DNA of 11,296 bases from Euperipatoides rowelli (lineage: Eukaryota; Onychophora; Udeonychophora; Euonychophora; Peripatopsidae). Positions 1-6,459 of the stretch are shown here, in pieces; positions within the stretch are counted from its first letter, which is position 1; each line of letters begins with the position of its first letter. A model generated the notes under the pieces. The model was not told where the DNA came from. It saw only the letters and a program-made list of their open reading frames with translations, and searched no databases. The position numbers and the translations under genes are program-made. The DNA lies in assembly GCA_003024985.2 (NCBI GenBank), contig PXIH01S0003577.1; one strand, written 5' to 3'.

Positions 1-815
1 TAAATTTAAACCTCGCAGCCTCTGAGAACACCCTCCATTATGACATGTGAATTATTAAAATAATAAATTATTAATAGAACCACTAAGGATAATATTATTA
101 TGTATTATGTAATTACTGTATAGAAAGAGAATATTCATAATTATAATGTAACAAGAGCCAATTAATAATAAATAAGATACTTTAAAAGATACTTGTAAAA
201 GACTTTTAGAATAATTAAAAGGGGAAAGACTTTAAGAGTGCTAAATTTAATTAATCCCTTCTGCTATATATGCGAATATTCAACTATTGATGCATGAAAG
301 CATAGTAGACAAATTTGAACCTGGTCATCTGCATGAAGAGCGACACGCTTTGGAACAAAGAATAGAATAATCAACTTTTTTAGAACATGAACTGATGTCT
401 TGTTCGAGACATAGGACCAAATGTTTGTCAACTGCTGCTCTTATTATTGGAACATTATTTTTCAGTCATGAACTTTTCATTAGAAATACATTACTGCCTT
501 AAATCCTGCCTTCTAATTATAGATATCCTTTGGCATCCGAAGATCCAAGAGAAAATGAAACTTCCACTCATGCTTTTCATTGAGTCCTTGCCACTTCCCA
601 TTAGTGTAGAACAGGGATGGCAAGTAGGATTTGTAAGTGAGTCGTGACAAATAAATTAAACAAAAGTTGATGTCATTTGGCCAACCAATGTTTCCATTAG
701 TAGGTCTACATGTATGTTAATATTTATCTAATATAGATAAATGGACTCGTCACGCCTGCAATTATAGCACTGCTGTTTAATAAATGAAGATGATTCTCAT
801 TTTATGCCATTTTAC
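1..815. other. AT-rich non-coding stretch, unassigned
   Basis: No recognisable gene or repeat family was found. Two short open frames occur. One (248-367) is open from a stop, with an ATG at 290, and ends in codons rich in H, E, R and L. The other (447-647) starts with ATG and gives 66 codons. Neither matches a family I know, neither shows splice-site or promoter context that I trust, and both lie outside the boundaries of the downstream hAT element. They could be relics of an older insertion, but that is not demonstrable here. Confidence 0.5.
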
Positions 816-823
816 GTTTGAAT
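816..823. repeat. Left target-site duplication of the hAT element
   Basis: GTTTGAAT, identical to 2424-2431 and directly abutting the left TIR. The 8-bp length fits hAT transposase cleavage. Confidence 0.92.
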
Positions 824-838
824 TATGGTTGCATTGAT
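824..838 (+). repeat. Left terminal inverted repeat of the hAT element
   Basis: TATGGTTGCATTGAT. It matches the reverse complement of 2409-2423 at 12 of 15 positions. The differences are near the tip (T for G) and at an internal TT for CC that may be C-to-T decay. Confidence 0.85.
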
Positions 839-1386
839 AAGCAAATTGGCCGATTACCGATTAATCGGCCTTTAATAGTCGGCCGATTACCGATAAATCG
901 GCCAACTCTTGATTAAAAGTTAGCAGCTTAATGAAAAATACCTCATTTATTAATTACATTGCAGTAGGCTACATATTAACACATTTCAATGAATTAAATA
1001 ATATTAATGGATTAGTCATGAAAATTTATCTAAGTGTGGTTTACAAACCATTTTTAAAACCTTAAATAATATATTTCTATCCTCAGATAGGTAATATAAA
1101 TTACCTTGAAAATTTTTTATTGACCATCCTTGATAAGCAAATTGGCCGATTACCAATTAATCGGCCAACTCTTGATTAAAAGTACTTAGCTTAATGAAAA
1201 ATTCTTATTTATTAATTACATTACATTGCAGTAGGCTACATATTAACATATTTCAATTAAAAAATATTAATGATTAGTCATGAAAATTCATCTAAGGGTG
1301 GTTTACAAACCATTTTTAAAACCTTTAATATATTTCTATCCTCAGATAAGTAACAAATTACCTTGAAAAGTTTTTATTGATCATCC
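834..1386 (+). repeat. Two-copy tandem duplication inside the hAT element (834-1129 and 1130-1386)
   Basis: The second unit repeats the first almost in full. Shared blocks in order are TTGATAAGCAAATTGGCCGATTA, the AACTCTTGATTAAAAG block, the TTGCAGTAGGCTACATATTAAC block, the GTGGTTTACAAACCATTTTT block and the CTATCCTCAGATA block, with a common end near CATCC. Unit lengths are 296 and 257 bp; the first unit has an extra CCGATAAATCGG block and small insertions. From 1387 the sequence again resembles the unit start (TTGATTTGCAGGATTGG against TTGATAAGCAAATTGGC), hinting at a truncated third unit at the junction with the coding remnant. The duplication doubles the subterminal binding-type motifs. 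Confidence 0.9.
857..868. repeat. Left subterminal palindrome CCGATTAATCGG of the hAT element
   Basis: A perfect 12-bp palindrome preceded by GGCCGATTA. One-mismatch relatives lie at about 890-901 (CCGATAAATCGG) and 1153-1164 (CCAATTAATCGG) on the left. hAT transposases are known to bind multiple short subterminal motifs; this role is inferred here. Confidence 0.75.
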
Positions 1387-1402
1387 TTGATTTGCAGGAT
1401 TG

Positions 1403-2103
1403 GTGTGAAGAGTGGAGAATTCAATGTATTATATGCTAGAAATGAACCAAGAACAGTCAAAAGCTCTTGCAACATATGCGGTGAATAACAAAAATCCACT
1501 AGTGGAATCTTGTCAAAAAATTATTGAACACCGGCAACCATTTGAAGAAATCACTAATGAAGCTAGTTAAAGAGAATCTCCCACTTCAATGATAATCCCT
1601 ACAATTTTATTTATTTTTATCCTGATCTGTCCAAAATGATAAATTCAGTGGATTCTTACCACAAGGGACTAGCTTAAATCATCAATTGAGAAAAGATTTT
1701 TCCATTAAACATAGAAAATAAAAGCTTGTGTTTATCTACTTTTTTTAAGATCCTAGATTTAAGATGAAATTTCTACGAAGTGATCTAAAAAATAAAATAA
1801 AGGAATGGGCTTTGGAAGCAATGCCAAATGGAGTTAAGAGTGGATATTATTTATTATGGCACTAAAGAATTATATCAGTATTTAAATGTATCACTACTGC
1901 CTAGAGGTGATAGCCCATTTCTGGGGTGGAAAAACATGTGGGCTCAACTAGCTCTTCTGAATAAGTTGACTTTGAAATATTTAAGTGCTCCAGNTTTATG
2001 AACTGAAAATGAGTATTTAGTATTGGTGGTAATTTGAACGAACCTACAAGAAATAAACTGCTGATAATGGTGAAATTCTAATGTTTTTCATTATAATTTA
2101 AAA
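1403..2103 (+). pseudogene. Degenerate hAT transposase, C-terminal half
   Basis: Several conserved hAT segments occur in the correct order but in different frames. At 1412-1450 the frame reads ENSMYYMLEMNQEQ, resembling the RWNSTYxMLER block. At about 1526-1570 it reads PFEEITNEAS, then a stop, then at 1571-1603 RESPTSMIIPT, the PFEExTxxLS...PTxSxxIP block of the RNase H-like core. At 1749-1778 it reads DPRFKMKFLR, the LDPRFK signature. At 1861-2001 it reads ELYQYLN, then LPRGDSPF, WK and LKYLSAP, the dimerisation domain (the usual WWK is GWK here). At 2005-2103, across frameshifts, come ENE, SIGGN, TRNKLL, then DNGEILMF and YNL, matching the ERxFSxxGxxxxxxRxxLxxxxxxxLxFLxxNL terminus. Stops at 1568, 1637 and 1999 plus frameshifts make it non-functional. 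No N-terminal BED zinc finger is visible. Family assignment is secure; finer placement (ZBED-like or Buster-like) is not. Confidence 0.9.
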
Positions 2104-2342
2104 GTGTTTCATTTTGATACTTTTTGTAAAAAAAAAAATTCCTTTTCTTTCTCTTTATATATTTTTAAAAACATGATAAACTTAAATAAAACATTTTTTT
2201 TATTCTATGTGTGTGCATTAATCAAAAGAAATTGGCAGTCAAACTTAAAAAATATTCTCTTTTCAGTATTCAGAAAAATCTGACGTCTGTTGGTAAGATT
2301 AACTAGCTTAAATTTAGCAAAAAAAATGGGTGATTATTAAAG

Positions 2343-2413
2343 CCAATTAATCGACAAAAAAAAGCCGATTACCGATTAATCGGCAAAGGGCCGATTACCT
2401 GCCGATTAATCGG
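2343..2413. repeat. Right subterminal palindrome cluster of the hAT element
   Basis: Three spaced copies lie here: CCAATTAATCGA at 2343-2354 (degenerate), CCGATTAATCGG at 2372-2383 and CCGATTAATCGG at 2402-2413. GCCGATTACC segments sit between them. They mirror the motif cluster at the left end and probably served as transposase-binding sites. Confidence 0.75.
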
Positions 2414-2423
2414 TGCAACCCTA
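2409..2423 (-). repeat. Right terminal inverted repeat of the hAT element
   Basis: On the minus strand this reads TAGGGTTGCACCGAT and runs directly into the subterminal CCGATTAATCGG palindrome at 2402-2413. Ends of the type YAGGGTTGCACCGAT followed by ATCGG-rich subterminal DNA are common in animal hAT elements. Confidence 0.88.
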
Positions 2424-2431
2424 GTTTGAAT
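2424..2431. repeat. Right target-site duplication of the hAT element
   Basis: GTTTGAAT, the exact partner of 816-823, immediately after the right end ...GCAACCCTA. Perfect preservation contrasts with the decayed coding region. It suggests either that the interior was already dead when this copy inserted, or that 8 bp escaped mutation by chance. Confidence 0.92.
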
Positions 2432-2980
2432 ATATATATTTTATATGATAAAAATTTCAATGATAACTTAAATGTCTGGCGTGCTGCTGAAAATCTCTTT
2501 GACACTCATGCCACCTATTTGCCATCATCCCTGGTGTAGAAACATTTTTCTCTAGGACTGATTCTGGAATGTCCTCTTGTCTATAGCCTACATAACATAT
2601 ATTTTCCTTACTCTTTAGATGCAGTGGCTCTAATATTAAATATTTATGTTTTAGTGTAAGAATAAACTCCCACTATATTCTCTTATCTGATTTGAAATTT
2701 ATTATCACATTCACACCTAAATATATTATTCCCATCAAAGCAAGAAGACACATCCCGCTTCTGACATGGAATATATAATAACTGTGTTTTGTGTGTAGGT
2801 GGCCCGATCTGAGTTAGCATGGACGACAATATTATATACTGACCATATACTGTATATTTGACTAAAGAAGGTATAAATAAAATAAACTTACATAAATATA
2901 CAAAAACTATCTATCCTTAAAGACTTATATTTCACCTGAAGGTGCTTTTAAAGGTCCATTGTCAGACAAAAAAAAAAAAT
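2432..2980. other. AT-rich non-coding stretch, nothing identified
   Basis: This is flanking DNA to the right of the hAT insertion. It contains TA-rich runs and moderately complex sequence around 2470-2600, but no coding frame, TIR or RNA signature that I recognise. The A12 run at 2968-2979 is treated with the neighbouring tRNA-like feature. Confidence 0.5.
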
Positions 2981-2983
2981 CTA

Positions 2984-3069
2984 TGTTCTTAGCAGGATCC
3001 GAACCTGCAATGACTGGATTCTACATTTTAAAAATTAGCCAGATTGATATCTGAGCTAACAATACATCC
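2984..3069 (-). pseudogene. Degenerate tRNA-like sequence (tRNA pseudogene or tRNA-derived SINE head)
   Basis: On the minus strand, GTTAGCTCAGAT (3049-3060) matches a Pol III A box and GGTTCGGATCC (2995-3005) matches a B box. A perfect T-arm is visible: 5-bp stem GCAGG/CCTGC (3004-3008 with 2992-2996) enclosing a 7-nt loop. Downstream on the same strand is a T12 run (complement of 2968-2979) that could end Pol III transcription. The D-arm and acceptor stem are poorly paired, and the anticodon-arm region is longer than a standard 7-nt loop, with TGTAGAATCCAG as its 3' part, faintly like tRNA-Tyr(GTA). That favours a pseudogene or the tRNA-derived head of a short retroposon. No direct repeats or second copy were seen to settle which. 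Confidence 0.55.
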
Positions 3070-3550
3070 TATAACACCATATAAACATTGTATAACATTA
3101 ACTAGTAAAAAAAAAACAATTCATAAATTCCATACACAGATTTAAACTAAATATCTAAATTGTTCTGTAAATAAAGTGGTCGATTTATCCACAGGTTGAC
3201 TTAAGTATTAAAAAATGTATGGCTGATTCATTTTTAACAGCTTAGTGACCAGCTTTTGAAGTTTGTTTTAGTTCTTGTTCTATCAATTTAGGCTCTTTGT
3301 TTAGATGCATTGATTGATTTACTTAATTGTATTGAGGTTAGAGCATTTTTGTTGGCTCACTTAATGAGATCATGGTTCATAGCTGGTTTGGAGGTTAGAC
3401 AGTTAAAAAGGGATAAAACAGAATATATGTAACAAAACAATTTAGGCAATAAATAGGATTGATTTAACATAAATGCTTCCTTGAAATACGATTAATTCAG
3501 GATAATTAAATAACATGATCTGCTTGGGGCATTGTGATAGGATCTTTTCA
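3070..3550. other. AT-rich non-coding stretch, possible homeodomain-type sites only
   Basis: No coding frame or transposon end was found. Around 3305-3330 the sequence GCATTGATTGATTTACTTAATTG carries a Pbx/Hox-like TGATTGAT and a TAATTG core in a patch of moderate complexity. Such short sites are frequent by chance in AT-rich DNA. Confidence 0.35.
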
Positions 3551-3553
3551 ACA

Positions 3554-3596
3554 TATTAGGAATAGGTCAAAGCCCAGCTTTGACCTATTCCTAATA
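3554..3596. repeat. Perfect 20-bp stem, 3-nt loop hairpin
   Basis: TATTAGGAATAGGTCAAAGC (3554-3573) and its exact reverse complement (3577-3596) flank the trinucleotide CCA. No mismatch occurs in 20 pairs. Pairing breaks at 3553/3597. It is too perfect and long for chance. It may be the collapsed core of a palindromic MITE or the product of a replication template switch. Confidence 0.9.
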
Positions 3597-3930
3597 AGTA
3601 GGATATTTATTGTACGCAGACTAATGTTTTTAGGACAACTATTTCTGATTTTATGAAAACCATCCTATATATGAAGTTTTAGCTGTAATCTCAATCCATC
3701 ATAACCGTCACTCTGATACGAGACAAAAGTTTTAAATGATATAGGAATTCCAGAAATCAGACAGTCGATCGTTAAAACACTATGTGCAATGTGTTTCGTG
3801 ATTGCAATCTCAGGAATTAAAAAATAAAACAATTTCAATAATTACATTACTCGGATTGGTTGCCACCTGAAATTTTAACCACTCAAAATAAACACTACAA
3901 AATTATACTAGCTCAGAGTATGAACACACA

Positions 3931-3972
3931 GAGCTGTACCCTGAAAGTAGAGATACTTACAGGGTACAGCTC
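3931..3972. repeat. 18-bp hairpin with GAGA tetraloop
   Basis: The stem is GAGCTGTACCCTG (3931-3943) against CAGGGTACAGCTC (3960-3972), perfect over 13 pairs. An A/A mismatch follows, then AAGTA/TACTT, closed by the GNRA-type tetraloop GAGA (3950-3953). The stem is unusually GC-rich for this window. No T-run follows it and there is no nearby gene, so a terminator role is not suggested. Confidence 0.88.
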
Positions 3973-4037
3973 CGGACTCCAGGATGAAATTAAAACTAAA
4001 ACTATTAAAAGAAAATATTCACGATTGTTTTAAAATT

Positions 4038-4091
4038 AATTTGTGATTTTAATTTTGTGTAGTGTACTACACAAAATTAAAAGCACAAATT
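4038..4091. repeat. 26-bp near-perfect palindrome
   Basis: Arms 4038-4063 and 4066-4091 are reverse complements with one mismatch (A4046 against G4083), around a 2-nt centre. The innermost part is TTAATTTTGTGTAGT and its complement. It lies 66 bp after the 3931-3972 hairpin. It is a candidate cruciform or the core of a palindromic element. Confidence 0.88.
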
Positions 4092-4421
4092 ATTTATTAA
4101 TCTTTCCAACTCAATTATAAAAAACAAATTAAATTAATTGAATTGCTATTTTTCACCATTGCTGACTCTAGTATTTAAAATATTCCTAACTAAATCCTAT
4201 CTAAAAATATTCTTTTCATTCCACAACAGTAAAGAATATGATCATAAATCAATAAAATAATTAAGATTTTGACTAACAAATTTAATGTTGCACTGGATTA
4301 AATAACTGTCTTTTCCCTCTTTTGATGTTCAAAATTCCCACTGCTTTCACTCCTGTGGATAAAATATTCGGCGCTGTTATTATCCATTCTTTAGTACTCT
4401 TTGAAGTCCTCGATCCTCATT
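4092..4421. other. AT-rich non-coding stretch, nothing identified
   Basis: This lies between the hairpin cluster and the first MITE copy. I see no coding frame, TIR or RNA signature. Confidence 0.5.
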
Positions 4422-4439
4422 AGTATGGAATTCCATACT
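4422..4439. repeat. Perfect 18-bp palindrome AGTATGGAATTCCATACT
   Basis: Two-fold symmetry without a spacer, centred on GAATTC. TTTGAAGT at 4400-4407 can alternatively pair with ACTTCAAA at 4437-4444. It ends 10 bp before the MITE copy at 4450. Confidence 0.85.
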
Positions 4440-4449
4440 TCAAAATAAA

Positions 4450-4709
4450 GGTAAGATAATAATCGATCATCTACCCAACAACATAATTAACGATAGGAAT
4501 CGCTCGACAACTAAAACATAGTTGTTTATAAAATTAGCATTTTTCTCACAGATTTTAATACACAGTATTTTCTTTACAGTCCTAACCTTACCATAACCCT
4601 GAACCCTAGGATAATCTAGAGGTGAAATAAACTTTTACTGAGTGCCTTTCCAGATAATTTCAACTTCCTACTATCAGCCATATTGGTGGGCAGATAACAG
4701 AATCTGACC
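4450..4709 (+). mobile_element. MITE, family 1, copy A (about 260 bp)
   Basis: This is homologous in direct orientation to 9311-9563. Shared blocks in order are CATAATTAACG/TGTAATTAACG, GACAACTAAAACATAG, TTTCTTTACAGTCCTAACCTT, the ACCCTGAACCCTAGGATAAT block, AGATAATTTCAACTT, CAGCCATATTGGTGGGCAG and GAATCTGACC. Its ends are inverted: the right end reverse-complements to GGTCAGATTC...CTGCCCACCAATATGG, and the left starts GGTAAGAT...CTACCCAACAACAT. There is no coding capacity. Non-autonomous DNA transposon status is well supported by two copies and TIRs. The superfamily is undetermined because no clear target duplication was read. Confidence 0.8.
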
Positions 4710-4719
4710 AGACAATCTT

Positions 4720-5239
4720 TCTGGTTATTGATTAATTACAATGATGTTAAAGTTTCACAATGATTCTTGTTTTCAGAAACAATATTTGTGCACTGTCTTC
4801 TTCCCACTAGTCTGGTGAAACTTGGCATGCGAACCAAGTCTCTTCAGCCATAAATAAAATATTTTTTTGGATGCTCAGCGAATAACCTCCGAGCTTCATA
4901 AACATTGAAACTTTTTTTCTTCTTAAATATATGTGGATTTATCTATCGGTGAGTGCTTATCTTTGGTTTATTCCTGGGATTAATATAGAAAATACTTAAA
5001 CTTTCTAAAGTATAATATAATTTCGAGCAAAACTTTTGAAAAAGTTGGATTACACCTTTTATTACTGTTTTCTTTTAAATTCAAATGTTCCACTGTGCTG
5101 ATGTTTATAATTATATCTGAAATAGACCTTTATATTAAATAATTCTATTGTCTGTTTATAATGTTGATTCACTTATGGACTGATGTCCAGTTTGACCTTT
5201 AAGCTGCGCACTTCCAACACACACGCTCCAAAATCCAAA
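4720..5239. other. AT-rich non-coding stretch, nothing identified
   Basis: Only a small 6-bp inverted repeat, ACTTGG/CCAAGT at about 4819-4838, stands out. No coding frame, TIR or RNA signature was recognised. Confidence 0.45.
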
Positions 5240-5506
5240 AGTGTCTACTCTCCCAAGTAGCATTTATTTTAGTCACATGACCAAAATGTATAGTAGTTTT
5301 ACCTTTTTCTATAGTCCTAACCTTACCCTGANTCCTAATATGTTAATAAATAATCCCTCCACAACCCTATGATAATCAACAGGTGCAATAATATTTTTTT
5401 TAAATGTTTACCCAAATGCTAGAGGAGTTTAAAACATGCACAATGTGTTCTAATCAATCTTGAACATAGAGTGGGAAAATAATTGGTGCTTGGGAGACTA
5501 GGCGCT
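5240..5506. mobile_element. MITE, family 2 (about 267 bp), sharing the core of family 1
   Basis: The terminal inverted repeats are AGTGTCTACTCTCCCAAG (5240-5257) and the reverse complement of 5489-5506, AGCGCCTAGTCTCCCAAG: 15 of 18 match, mostly C/T differences as expected from CpG decay. TTATTTT is also conserved further in on both sides. The interior at 5311-5397 (AGTCCTAACCTTACC, then ACCCTATGATAATC, AGGTGCAATAAT) resembles the core of the 4450 and 9311 copies, while the flanks and TIRs do not. An N lies at 5332. No coding capacity was seen and the target duplication is not clear. Confidence 0.65.
5311..5397 (+). repeat. Core repeat shared with the MITE copies at 4450 and 9311
   Basis: It aligns with 4577-4639 and 9432-9493: CCTAACCTTACC, CCCTA.GATAATC and AGGTG.AATAA are common. 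This copy has about 30 extra bases after CTGANTCCTAAT. The C-rich part is a degenerate CCCTAA array resembling interstitial telomere-type sequence. Confidence 0.7.
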
Positions 5507-5890
5507 ATTAAAAAATCTTGGGTTTCCCCTTTATATCAGTTTTCAAAACATGCACATTTTTTTCACACCTTTTCAATATTTTTTTTTTATCTGATTGGTT
5601 CCTATCTGCATTTTCAGCTAGGCATTATGGTATCTAACATTTAATTTATAATAGCTTTTATAAACATAAAATATTTTTAATAAATCCTGTGGCCTTATAT
5701 TTAATAGGCCTACAATAATATTTACTTTTTTTTTTTTTTTTAACACAAAATTCCTTCAAATCTTTTTACCTTATAATATTAGCCTACTCTTATTTCAAAG
5801 CAATGTTTATTACTACTGTAGGCCTTGTTGCATAATTTTAAAATACACAGACAAACAACAAATACTGTATTGTCAGAATATTGGTAGTCA
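5507..5890. other. AT-rich non-coding stretch with long T-run
   Basis: It contains a poly-T tract at about 5726-5742 and TAGGCCTAC-like words near 5705 and 5820, a motif type frequent in dispersed repeats of animal genomes. No coding frame was seen. Confidence 0.45.
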
Positions 5891-5904
5891 GAGAAAAATA
5901 ACAG

Positions 5905-5966
5905 CAATAAAGCTGCAACTCTCTCTCTCTCAAAGAGAGTTGAAATTGCTTTAAATTTATTGTATT
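5905..5966. repeat. Interrupted hairpin around a CT microsatellite
   Basis: CAATAAAGC...CAACTCTCT pairs with AGAGAGTTG...GCTTTAAATTTATTG in three helical blocks of about 7, 5 and 9 bp separated by small bulges, with a CT-rich loop. It could be the relic of a small foldback element. Confidence 0.55.
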
Positions 5967-6174
5967 ATTAGTTTTGTGAAAATAAATTTTTTTTTTTTTA
6001 CTTTAGACCAGAGGTCGACTAGCTTTCTACATTCAAAAATAAATTAAAAAAAAAAAAAAAAACTTGAAAACCTNTTTTTTTTTTTTAAAGACAATAAAAA
6101 TAAAAACGAGCGTTTATGCATACTGTTGGCTATATTGTCCATCCCGAGTTCAGAATGGGATCTGAATCTGTAGA

Positions 6175-6453
6175 CAATAAAACCTCGGAGTTCAAACCTG
6201 TCTAGTCCAAACATAAAAAAACATTTTTTTTTTGTTGTCTAATAGACTGCAGAAAAATGGTTGGTCTGAGATCCAGATGTTAGAGCACTAGCATCAGGAT
6301 CTCAGACTTACCATTGTTATGCAGCCTATTAGACAGTAAAAAAAATTTTTTTTTTTTTTAAATGGATTATATAGAAATTCTGTGCAATCCAAACAACTCG
6401 ACAGTCTGAACAGAGCTTGGTCCAGATTAATTTGGACTAGAGTGGTTTTACTG
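6175..6453. mobile_element. pogo/Tigger-like MITE (about 279 bp)
   Basis: The right end, read on the minus strand from 6453, is CAGTAAAACCACTCTAGTCC, followed by CAAATT, CTGGACCAAG, GTTCAGAC and CGAGTTGTTTGGATT. This is a layout typical of Tigger/pogo ends, which begin CAGTANAACCTC and continue with GTTCGGAT-like words. The left end at 6175 reads CAATAAAACCTCGGAGTTCAAAC, then CTAGTCCAAAC, and matches it with several C/T-type changes. TA follows the right end (6454-6455), as expected for Tc1/mariner-type insertion; on the left the corresponding dinucleotide is GA, presumably mutated. The interior has no transposase and consists of poly-A/T and a long hairpin. Confidence 0.72.
6237..6334. repeat. 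98-nt imperfect hairpin inside the pogo-like MITE
   Basis: The arms 6237-6279 and 6292-6334 pair as GTCTAATAG/CTATTAGAC, CTGCA/TGCAG, AATGGT/ACCATT, GGTCTGAGATCC/GGATCTCAGACT (slightly offset) and GATG/CATC. A 12-nt loop (6280-6291) closes it. Flanking T9-10 (6224-6233) and A8 (6338-6345) tracts can lengthen the stem. The size and bulge pattern are similar to a pre-miRNA, as is common for MITE-derived hairpins. Confidence 0.85.
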
Positions 6454-6459
6454 TATTTT

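Larger units (their letters stand above)
824..2423 (+). mobile_element. Complete but inactive hAT-superfamily DNA transposon (1600 bp)
   Basis: The element is flanked by a perfect 8-bp direct repeat, GTTTGAAT (816-823 and 2424-2431); an 8-bp target duplication is the hallmark of hAT insertion. The left end reads TATGGTTGCATTGAT and the right end, reverse-complemented, reads TAGGGTTGCACCGAT: 12 of 15 bases match, in hAT TIR style. Palindromic CCGATTAATCGG motifs crowd both subterminal regions. The interior holds a decayed C-terminal half of a hAT transposase on the plus strand, and a tandem duplication of the left part sits where the N-terminal coding region (BED finger and first catalytic residue) would be expected. 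Autonomous hATs are usually about 2.5-4 kb, so this is an internally deleted copy. Stops and frameshifts throughout show it cannot make its own transposase. It may once have been mobilised in trans. Confidence 0.93.

Noticed and set aside
248-367. Open frame ending in an H/E/R/L-rich peptide-like run
   Set aside because: The texture looks slightly coding-like, but I could match it to no family and it does not join to any neighbouring frame.
447-647. 66-codon ATG-started open frame
   Set aside because: No recognised domain, no coherent splice or promoter context, length within chance expectation for this size of window, and it lies outside the hAT element.
1424-1570. 48-codon ORF as an independent small gene
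   Set aside because: Its sequence is the mid-part of the hAT transposase and the similarity continues past the stop in the same frame, so it is a pseudogene fragment.
834-2413. CCGATTAATCGG repeats as a CRISPR-like or satellite array
   Set aside because: Spacing is irregular and the copies fall only in the subterminal parts of one hAT element.
3931-3972. GC-rich hairpin as a bacterial-type terminator
   Set aside because: No T-run follows, no upstream gene exists and all other signals are eukaryotic.
6044-6086. Poly-A followed by poly-T as an inverted repeat or retroposon tail
   Set aside because: The runs are simple homopolymers with an N between them, and neither shows a retroposon body or target duplication.
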